This document shows positions 1 through 5,534 of a DNA stretch of 6,128 nucleotides, piece by piece (within the stretch, counting starts at the first letter, position 1; each line of letters begins with the position of its first letter). The position numbers and the translations under genes are program-made. The notes under the pieces are model-generated. The model was not told where the DNA came from and did no database searches. It worked only from the letters and a program-made list of their open reading frames with translations. The stretch is from Chloroflexota bacterium (GTDB taxonomy: Bacteria; Chloroflexota; Anaerolineae; B4-G1), in contig QMOE01000162.1 in the NCBI GenBank assembly GCA_003648125.1, positions 1-6,128 of the forward strand, in the 5' to 3' direction.

Positions 1-516
1 GCCAGCGGGGTCGCCGTGCTCCTGGAATTGGCCCGTGTGCTGGATCGGGACAAGCTGCATCACGAGGTGTGGCTAACTTTCTTCGACGCCGAGGACAACG
101 GCGGCCTCGATGGCTGGGAGTGGATCGTCGGCTCGACGTACATGGCCGAGCATCTCACGGTCCGGCCGGAGTTCGTCATCGTCGTGGACATGATCGGCGA
201 CGCGGAGCAACAGATTTACAAGGAGCGCAACTCCGACGCCGCGCTACAGGACCGGCTGTGGGCCATCGCTGCCGACCTGGGTTACGGGGACTTCTTCATC
301 CCCGAATACAAGTGGGCCATGTTCGACGATCACACCCCTTTCGCCAAGCGGGAGATAGTGGCCGTGGACATCATTGACTTCGACTACCCCTACTGGCATA
401 CCACTCAGGACACGCCGGACAAGGTCAGCGCGGCCAGTCTGGAACACGTGGGCCGCGTGGTCGAAGTTCTGCTGGAGGGCGAACGCAACATAAAAAGGAG
501 CGAAGACAACCAATGA
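1..516 (+). CDS. M28-family zinc peptidase / glutaminyl-cyclase-like protein, C-terminal part
   Basis: The frame is open from base 1, so the gene starts upstream; 171 residues are visible. It begins A-S-G-V-A-V-L, which in M28 enzymes directly follows the metal-binding D-N, so the first metal ligands lie outside the window. Visible motifs are F-F-D-A-E-D (bases 85-96; E is the expected catalytic base and the following D a zinc ligand), V-V-D-M-I-G near base 190, F-D-D-H-T-P-F near 325-345 and Y-W-H-T at 391-402, whose H is a zinc ligand. The F-D-D-H-x-P-F and W-H-T pair resembles animal glutaminyl cyclases as much as aminopeptidases, so the substrate could be an N-terminal glutamine or a general N-terminal residue. 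All expected C-terminal motifs are present, so this end looks intact. The stop overlaps the next start by four bases, which implies an operon. Whether the protein is exported cannot be judged without the N terminus. Confidence 0.85.
   Translation, partial: ASGVAVLLELARVLDRDKLHHEVWLTFFDAEDNGGLDGWEWIVGSTYMAEHLTVRPEFVIVVDMIGDAEQQIYKERNSDAALQDRLWAIAADLGYGDFFIPEYKWAMFDDHTPFAKREIVAVDIIDFDYPYWHTTQDTPDKVSAASLEHVGRVVEVLLEGERNIKRSEDNQ
493..500 (+). promoter_or_regulatory. Ribosome binding site for the DapL-type aminotransferase
   Basis: An A-rich AAGGAG core (495-500) lies 12 bases before the ATG at 513. It sits inside the last codons of the upstream M28 gene, supports the 513 start, and fits translational coupling across the ATGA overlap. 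Confidence 0.6.
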
Positions 517-1673
517 AACCAGCCAATCGCATCATCAACCTACCACCGTACCCTTTTGCCCGCCTGGGCAAACGTATCGCCGAGATGAAGGCCCGGGGTG
601 TGGACGTCATCCGCCTGGACATCGGCAGCCCGGACATGCCCCCGCCGCCGCCTATTATCAACGCGCTGTGCCGCTCGGCGCACGATCCCCATCATCACGG
701 ATACGGCGGCTACTACGGCATCCCCGCCCTGCGTCGGGCGATGGCTGCCTACTACCGGCGCCGGTTCGGTGTGACCCTCGATCCCGACAGCGAGATCGTG
801 CCCCTCATCGGCTCCAAGGAGGGCATCGTCAACATCTCCCTGGCTTACCTGGATCCCGGCGACGTGGCTCTCGTTCCCGATCCCGGCTACGCGCCGTACA
901 CTATGGGGGCGTACCTGGCTGCCGGGCGGGTGGAGACTTTCCCTCTGCTTGCCGAGCGGAACTATCTGCCCGATTTCGCCGCCATCCCTGCCGATCTGGC
1001 CGACCGGGCTAAACTCATCTGGCTGGACTACCCGAACAATCCCACCGGAGCGACGGCTCCGCTGGAGTTTTTCGCGGAAGCGGTGGCTTTCGCCCGCGAG
1101 CACGATCTGCTCATCTGCCACGACGCGCCGTATTGCGACCTGACCTACGACGGCTACGTGGCCCCTAGCATTCTCCAGGTGGAGGGTGCGCGGGAGGTGG
1201 CTATCGAGTTCAACTCGCTCTCCAAGCTGTACAACATGGCCGGCTGGCGGGTGGGGATGGCTGTTGGCAATCGGCAGGCAGCGGAGGCCCTGGCCCGCGT
1301 GAAGACCAACATTGACTCCGGTATATTCCGTGCCATTCAGGACGCGGCGATAGAGGCCCTGACCGGCGACCAGACCTGGTTGCAGGAGCGCAACGCCATC
1401 TACCAGGAGCGGCGTGACATTATCCTGGACGGGTTGGCGGCGGTGGGCATCCGCGCTCGTAAGCCGCAGGCCAGCCTGTACGTGTGGGCTCCGGTGCCGG
1501 CGGGCTACACGTCCGAGGCCTTCACCTCCAGGTTATTGGAGGAACAGGGGGTCTCCATCACGCCGGGCACGGTGTTCGGCGCCCACGGCGAGGGCTACGT
1601 GCGCATCTCGCTCGGCGCGGACACCGACCGCATCCGCGAGGCGATGGAGCGTCTCCGCAAGTTGGCAAGTTAG
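513..1673 (+). CDS. dapL: LL-diaminopimelate aminotransferase-type PLP enzyme
   Basis: This 386-residue protein is a fold-type I, class I/II aminotransferase. DapL enzymes convert tetrahydrodipicolinate and glutamate to LL-diaminopimelate in one step, feeding lysine and peptidoglycan synthesis in the cytoplasm. Visible landmarks are G-S-K-E-G at 100-104, the PLP-ring Asn176 in N-N-P-T-G, Asp204 and Tyr207 in D-A-P-Y, the Schiff-base Lys238 in N-S-L-S-K, Arg246 in G-W-R-V-G, and the substrate-carboxylate Arg364 in Y-V-R-I-S-L-G. The S-L-S-K-x-Y-N-M-x-G-W-R block, the D-P-G-Y-x-x-Y segment and the C-terminal I-T-P-G-T-x-F-G all fit the DapL group, and the length is normal. Exact specificity cannot be proved from motifs; a related aspartate or alanine aminotransferase remains possible. 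The last two sense codons and the stop lie in the first octamer unit of the following repeat array. Confidence 0.75.
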   Translation: MKPANRIINLPPYPFARLGKRIAEMKARGVDVIRLDIGSPDMPPPPPIINALCRSAHDPHHHGYGGYYGIPALRRAMAAYYRRRFGVTLDPDSEIVPLIGSKEGIVNISLAYLDPGDVALVPDPGYAPYTMGAYLAAGRVETFPLLAERNYLPDFAAIPADLADRAKLIWLDYPNNPTGATAPLEFFAEAVAFAREHDLLICHDAPYCDLTYDGYVAPSILQVEGAREVAIEFNSLSKLYNMAGWRVGMAVGNRQAAEALARVKTNIDSGIFRAIQDAAIEALTGDQTWLQERNAIYQERRDIILDGLAAVGIRARKPQASLYVWAPVPAGYTSEAFTSRLLEEQGVSITPGTVFGAHGEGYVRISLGADTDRIREAMERLRKLAS

Positions 1674-1696
1674 CAAATCTGCAAGTCAGCAAATCT
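1665..1696 (+). repeat. Left octamer array (four 8-bp units)
   Basis: Four consecutive 8-bp units read GCAAGTTA, GCAAATCT, GCAAGTCA, GCAAATCT. Seen as two 16-bp copies (1665-1680 and 1681-1696) they differ by one base. The aminotransferase stop codon (1671-1673) lies inside the first copy. The units are near matches to the reverse complement of the array at 1722-1761. Confidence 0.85.
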
Positions 1697-1721
1697 ATGA
1701 ATCTGTGAACGCTGTCTTGCT

Positions 1722-1761
1722 GATTCGCCGATTTGCCGATTCGCAGATTCGCCGATTTGGG
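1722..1761 (+). repeat. Right octamer array (five 8-bp units, opposed to the left array)
   Basis: Five consecutive units read GATTCGCC, GATTTGCC, GATTCGCA, GATTCGCC, GATTTGGG, consensus GATTYGCC. Bases 1730-1753 pair with 1672-1695 at 19 of 24 positions plus one G-U, so the two arrays could form a long imperfect stem with a 34-base loop. The array ends eight bases before the ligase ATG at 1769. Confidence 0.85.
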
Positions 1762-1763
1762 GG
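1759..1763 (+). promoter_or_regulatory. Possible G-rich ribosome binding site for the RNA ligase
   Basis: A GGGGG run lies five bases before the ATG at 1769 and begins in the last octamer unit. It is the only purine-rich stretch at a suitable distance, and it favours 1769 over the TTG at 1733, which lies inside the repeat array. It is a weak match to the Shine-Dalgarno consensus. Confidence 0.35.
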
Positions 1764-1768
1764 TTTCG

Positions 1769-2956
1769 ATGACCAATTCCGAGACACTGAAAACCATCGT
1801 CCACATTACTGGTGTGGCGGCCAAGCACTGGAACGATTTCGACGTCACCTCACCTGGCGGGGTGCCTTTCGCCGGCTACGTCTGTATGCAGGAGAGTGAT
1901 TACCTGGGCACTTTAGCCATCTCCCGCATTGCCGGGCGCGAGCGGCTGGAGATCATCCCCGCCATGCCCAAAATCCACTATCCTTACGTGCGCGACGAGC
2001 GAGCGGGCCTGACTCGCGTCGTTGTTCCCCTGCCCATCAACGTGGTGGACGCCCGGTTCACCCGCAAGCTGGACGGTACGGCGATCATCTTCTACGCCCT
2101 GCCCGATGAGGAAGGCGCTCCTTTGGAAGTTATCCCCCGTACCCGCCTGCAACCCGTCCTGCGAGCCAGCCGTTGGGGTGATTGGCCGGCCCTGCTCGAC
2201 CAGGTCATGCCCGACCGCACTCCCATCGAGCGGGCGGTGCGGGAGCAGAAATTCACGCTCTGCTTCGAGCTGTGGGGCTATCGCAATCCCCACCTGGTGC
2301 AATACGACGTTCCTCTGGCCTTCACTCTGCACACCGCCGTGCGCTACCGGCCCGGTCGCCTGGCCAGTTACCGCATCCTGCAAGACTTGGCCCAACGATA
2401 CGGCTTCGATCTGGTGCCTTCCATTCGGGTGGAGCGGCCCGACGCCGAGGCCCTGGCCGCTGCCTACCGCGCTTTGCAGGAGCAACTGGAGGCCCGCAAC
2501 CGGGCCGCCGGCCCCGACACCTTTGTCGAAGAAGGGGCAGTGCTGGTCATCTCCACTAGGGATACGGCGGTCTACTACAAATGCAAGCCCCCTTCCATTG
2601 AGGAGATACATTTCGCGGCAGGAGGTGGGATTAGCAAGGAGATCATTCGCCAGGCCCTGCTGAAAATGGCCGAGCGGGATTACGACTTCGCCACCGGGCG
2701 CGTGGAAGACCTGGAAGCTGAGCTGAGCAAGGATTTTGATTCCCGTTACGTGGAATCACAGCAGGAGCTGATCCGGCGAGTGTGGCTGGAGTTCATCGTC
2801 GAGCTGCAACAGCGGGATTGGCTGCGGGAGCTGGTGGAACAATCCGGCCTCGATCCTCGCACCCAGACCACAGAGCTGATGCGTCATCTCTCTCAGCATT
2901 ATCCCCGCCAGCGGATGAAATGGGTGTATTCCACGGTGAAGATTTTGTATGGGTGA
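1769..2956 (+). CDS. Standalone ATP-dependent RNA ligase-like nucleotidyltransferase
   Basis: This 395-residue protein carries the ordered motifs of covalent nucleotidyltransferases. Motif I is K-L-D-G with Lys100 as the predicted AMP-accepting residue; motif III is F-E-L-W-G-Y-R-N with Glu167 and Asn173; motif IV is E-E-G-A-V-L at 254-259; motif V is K-C-K at 271-273. RNA ligases of this superfamily adenylate themselves with ATP, then activate an RNA 5'-phosphate and seal it to a 3'-OH. The F-E-x-x-x-x-N-x-x-x-x-Y form of motif III suggests RNA rather than DNA ligase and recalls T4 Rnl1, an inference only. About 95 residues precede motif I and about 120 mostly helical, charged residues follow motif V; I recognise no domain in either. 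No signal peptide or membrane segment is seen, so it should be cytoplasmic. The start at 1769 was chosen because an upstream TTG (1733) lies in the repeat array and would add only repeat-encoded residues. The next gene starts 57 bases downstream. Confidence 0.75.
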   Translation: MTNSETLKTIVHITGVAAKHWNDFDVTSPGGVPFAGYVCMQESDYLGTLAISRIAGRERLEIIPAMPKIHYPYVRDERAGLTRVVVPLPINVVDARFTRKLDGTAIIFYALPDEEGAPLEVIPRTRLQPVLRASRWGDWPALLDQVMPDRTPIERAVREQKFTLCFELWGYRNPHLVQYDVPLAFTLHTAVRYRPGRLASYRILQDLAQRYGFDLVPSIRVERPDAEALAAAYRALQEQLEARNRAAGPDTFVEEGAVLVISTRDTAVYYKCKPPSIEEIHFAAGGGISKEIIRQALLKMAERDYDFATGRVEDLEAELSKDFDSRYVESQQELIRRVWLEFIVELQQRDWLRELVEQSGLDPRTQTTELMRHLSQHYPRQRMKWVYSTVKILYG

Positions 2957-2957
2957 A

Positions 2958-3013
2958 ATGGCGAATAGCGAATGGCGGATGGCGGATGGCAGATGGCAGA
3001 TGGCGAATGGCGA
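2958..3013 (+). repeat. Heptamer array (eight 7-bp units, consensus ATGGCRR)
   Basis: Eight back-to-back 7-bp units: ATGGCGA, ATAGCGA, two ATGGCGG, two ATGGCAG, two ATGGCGA. The array begins two bases after the ligase stop and ends directly at the ATG at 3014. Seven units contain an ATG, so starts occur in all three frames; those at 2972 and 2993 are in frame with the next gene. Adjacent identical pairs suggest growth by slippage or unit duplication. Confidence 0.9.
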
Positions 3014-5500
3014 ATGAATATGCGTGGACGAATTATCTGGATCGGGTTTCTGGTTGCTGGATTGCTGGTTGTGATGGTGGGCCGGGCTGGGGCCGGGCCT
3101 CCGCTCTTGCCTGGCGAACAGGCTCTTTCTCCTCTGGCGCTGGCCGAACGCTACGCCCCGGCCCTCTTCTTCCACGAGGACGAGGTCTTCCGCCCGCAGT
3201 GCGTGGAAGTGATGATTGACCACGCCCGGCTGCGGGTGAAAGGCGCGGAGCAGAGCATTACCAACCGGCCCAGCGGGGATGCCCTGTTCCAGAATTACGG
3301 CGCGGAATACTTCCTCGACCTGTGGTACGGCACAGACGGCAACAGCGGCTACCTGAACTACACCGCCCATCGTGACTTCTACGATCTTTTCTTGCAACCC
3401 GGCGCTGGGCAGAAATCGTCGGCGTATCCGGTGATTGCCTACGCGCACCTGACTACCGATGAGGCCAGCGGGCGTATCGCGCTGCAATACTGGCTCTTCT
3501 ACTACTACAACGATTCCTACAACAAGCACGAGGGTGATTGGGAGATGGTCACTGTGGTGCTGGACGCCGACCGGCAGCCAGAGTTCGTGACCATCACCGC
3601 CCACCACGGCGGGACGCGGCGGCTGTGGGAAAACGTGCACGTGGTGCGGGATACGCACCCCGCCGTGTACGTCGCCCGCGGGTCGCACGCCAATTACTTC
3701 GTCGGCCCGGAGCTGTACCCCATCACTTTCCGCTTTTTCACCCGGCAGGTGTCGGCCTACGACCGCACCGGCAGCGAGGGGCCGGTCGTCCCCCAGGTGG
3801 TGCTCGTCCCATCGCGCCAGGAGTTGCTGGCCAATCCCGACGCTTACCCTGAGCTGCGCTGGTTGCGCTTCGAGGGACATTGGGGGGAGCAGGCTTTTCA
3901 GGCGGATTTTGGCGGGCCGCTGGGTCCGGCGGACAAGGGCGATCAGTGGGAGAGGCCCATACAGTGGGCCGAGGATCAGCCCTGGGATGAGGAGGAATGG
4001 TACCACACCCGTCCCCGCGCTGACCTCTCTTCCGCCGCCGCGACTGTTTACGACCTGGAAGTAGAATGTCCCGACGCCAGCGGCGGCTGGCCGGAGGTGG
4101 AGCACCTGGCCCGTACCGGGGCGGGAGGCGAAGCGGTCATCCTGCACGCCTACCCGCCGGCGGATAGCCCGATCACTGTGCGTTTGCGGGCCGTCGCCGC
4201 GCTGTCCGTGGAGAACGGCGGCCCGTTGATTTTGAATGTGACCTGGCCGGACGTCGCCGGGAGGCGGGTAGGCCGTTTCAGCTACGAGCTGCCTGCCTGG
4301 TCGGCCGGGGCACAGGGGACTCTGCTTTTGCACGGCGGGTCGGACTTCGCCCTGGCTTTCGACGCCGACGGTGACGGCACAAGCGAGCAGGCCATCCATC
4401 CGGCCTCGACTCGCTGGGAGGACGAGGACTTTCGTGCTCAGGATGTGGTCGTGTTCACCCTGACGGCGGCACAAGTGGCCGGCGGGGTGTCGCGGGCGTT
4501 GATCCTGGCCCTGATCCCACCGGTCATCTATTTGCTCGTCGTCTGGTGGGCGGATCGCTACGAGCGCGAACCGTTCGCCATGATCCTGGCCACTTTCGTG
4601 TGGGGCGCGCTGCCCGCGTTGCTCTTGGCGGCGGGGCTACGCTTGGGTTTGGAGTTGCCGTTGCAGGTGCTGGGCCGCTATCGCCTGGAGGTAGTCAGCG
4701 GAACTCTGCTGGCTCCTCTGGTCGAGGAATTGCTCAAGGCGGCGGCAGTGGCCCTGATTTACTGGCGCTGGCGTGACGAATTCGACAACGTCCTGGACGG
4801 CATCGTCTACGGCTCGATGGTTGGCTTTGGCTTCGCCATGACCGCCAACCTGCTGACCTACATCGGCAACTTTCTGTTCGACGGGTACGCGGGCCTGAAC
4901 CGGGCCATCTTCTTGCAGGGGCTGGTCTTTGGACTGAACCAGGCCTTGTACAGCGCACTGGTCGGCGTAGGGTTTGGGTTGGCGCGGGCGGTGCGCAAGG
5001 GGCGGGGACGCTGGTTGTGGCCTCTGGGTGGACTGTTCGTCGCGGTAGCGGCGCACATATTGCAGAATACGGCTACTCACTTGGCCGTCACCGACGTCAC
5101 ACCCTGGCTGTTCCGCGTCGCCGTGGTGTCGAGCTGGGCCGGTGTGCTGGTTGTCGTTGCCGTGCTCGTCGGCGTGGGTGATAGAGAGCGGCGCCTCGTG
5201 GCCCGCCAGATGCAGGACGAGATGGCGCGGGGTACTTTACCGGCGGGTCGTTACGAGTGGGTGGGGAGCTATCTGGGCCGGGTGCGCGTGCAGTGGCGCA
5301 TGGTTGTGCGCGGGCAATTCCGCCGCTGGTGGGCTCTGCGTCGCCTCACGAGAGCTTGCACCGAACTGGCCTTTCGCAAGGAGCGGGTCGCGCGGTTGGG
5401 GCCGGAGAGTGTGCCTCCGGGCTTGATTGACCGCCTGCGTGAACAGGTGATCGAATTTCGCGCTCGGCTTGAATCAGGTGACGAGGTGCCCGGCACTTGA
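3014..5500 (+). CDS. Vps62-like exported domain fused to a PrsW-family intramembrane protease-like domain
   Basis: Numbering is from ATG 3014 (828 residues); ATG 3020 is equally possible, and in-frame ATGs at 2972 and 2993 would add only repeat-encoded residues. Neither start has a clear ribosome binding site. Residues 3-27 form a signal-peptide-like stretch (R-G-R, hydrophobic core, A-G-A). Residues about 40-330 resemble Vps62: F-F-H-E-D-E at 52-57, H-E-G-D-W-E at 172-177, G-S-H-A-N-Y-F at 223-229. A beta-rich linker follows, with a D-x-D-x-D-G loop at 450-455. From about 495 there are seven predicted membrane segments. PrsW landmarks are D-R-Y-E-R-E-P at 514-520, E571-E572-L-L-K575 and H681-x-x-x-N685. 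Ala611 and Gln643 occupy places where family members usually have Glu and His. The C-terminal tail is rich in Arg, fitting a cytoplasmic tail and an outside N-terminal domain. PrsW cleaves the anti-sigma factor RsiW in Bacillus; the substrate here is unknown. The last residues V-P-G-T are encoded by a palindromic repeat. Confidence 0.78.
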   Translation: MNMRGRIIWIGFLVAGLLVVMVGRAGAGPPLLPGEQALSPLALAERYAPALFFHEDEVFRPQCVEVMIDHARLRVKGAEQSITNRPSGDALFQNYGAEYFLDLWYGTDGNSGYLNYTAHRDFYDLFLQPGAGQKSSAYPVIAYAHLTTDEASGRIALQYWLFYYYNDSYNKHEGDWEMVTVVLDADRQPEFVTITAHHGGTRRLWENVHVVRDTHPAVYVARGSHANYFVGPELYPITFRFFTRQVSAYDRTGSEGPVVPQVVLVPSRQELLANPDAYPELRWLRFEGHWGEQAFQADFGGPLGPADKGDQWERPIQWAEDQPWDEEEWYHTRPRADLSSAAATVYDLEVECPDASGGWPEVEHLARTGAGGEAVILHAYPPADSPITVRLRAVAALSVENGGPLILNVTWPDVAGRRVGRFSYELPAWSAGAQGTLLLHGGSDFALAFDADGDGTSEQAIHPASTRWEDEDFRAQDVVVFTLTAAQVAGGVSRALILALIPPVIYLLVVWWADRYEREPFAMILATFVWGALPALLLAAGLRLGLELPLQVLGRYRLEVVSGTLLAPLVEELLKAAAVALIYWRWRDEFDNVLDGIVYGSMVGFGFAMTANLLTYIGNFLFDGYAGLNRAIFLQGLVFGLNQALYSALVGVGFGLARAVRKGRGRWLWPLGGLFVAVAAHILQNTATHLAVTDVTPWLFRVAVVSSWAGVLVVVAVLVGVGDRERRLVARQMQDEMARGTLPAGRYEWVGSYLGRVRVQWRMVVRGQFRRWWALRRLTRACTELAFRKERVARLGPESVPPGLIDRLREQVIEFRARLESGDEVPGT

Positions 5501-5516
5501 AAAGTGCCGGGCACCT
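5484..5516 (+). repeat. Perfect 15-bp inverted repeat at a stop codon (nested palindrome)
   Basis: Arms 5484-5498 and 5502-5516 are exact reverse complements with a 3-base loop (GAA). The stop codon TGA (5498-5500) lies at the top of the stem. Each arm is itself nearly palindromic (GTGCC, one central base, GGCAC at 5487-5497 and 5504-5514), so the element is both an inverted and a near-direct repeat. The stem is strong enough to stall or stabilise RNA, but no T-run follows, so it is not a standard intrinsic terminator. It looks like a mobile or dispersed palindromic element of REP type. Confidence 0.85.
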
Positions 5517-5521
5517 TACGT

Positions 5522-5528
5522 GGGGGAG
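5522..5528 (+). promoter_or_regulatory. Ribosome binding site for the CCA-adding enzyme
   Basis: GGGGGAG lies six bases before the ATG at 5535 and just outside the 5484-5516 hairpin, so it would stay accessible when the stem forms. It fixes the start of the downstream gene. Confidence 0.65.
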
Positions 5529-5534
5529 ATTTCA

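Noticed and set aside
1662..1702. Possible promoter: TTGGCA at 1662-1667 and TATGAAT at 1696-1702
   Set aside because: The gap of 28 bases is far too long for a standard -35/-10 pair, and the sequence is repeat-derived.
1665..1761. CRISPR-like array
   Set aside because: Units are 8 bp and contiguous with no unique spacers, so this is a simple repeat.
1733..1768. Upstream TTG start for the RNA ligase
   Set aside because: It lies inside the octamer array, adds only repeat-encoded residues and has no ribosome binding site; ATG 1769 has a G-rich run at a suitable distance.
1414..1899. Open frame overlapping the aminotransferase 3' end and the ligase 5' end
   Set aside because: It is out of frame with both well-supported genes, Arg/Ser-rich in the manner of a shifted GC-rich frame, and shows no family motif.
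2972..3013. Upstream ATG starts for the membrane protein
   Set aside because: The added residues are translations of the heptamer array and precede a signal-peptide-like N terminus. ATG 3014 or 3020 gives a normal signal peptide, so the longer form is kept only as a possibility.
2756..4474. Long open frame of 572 codons on the - strand
   Set aside because: It runs antisense to the ligase end and the membrane protein, both of which have clear family motifs. Its translation is low in recognisable domains, and open antisense frames are common in GC-rich DNA.
5484..5530. Intrinsic terminator after the membrane protein gene
   Set aside because: The stem is strong but no T-run follows it, and the next gene begins within 20 bases, so readthrough into cca is more likely.
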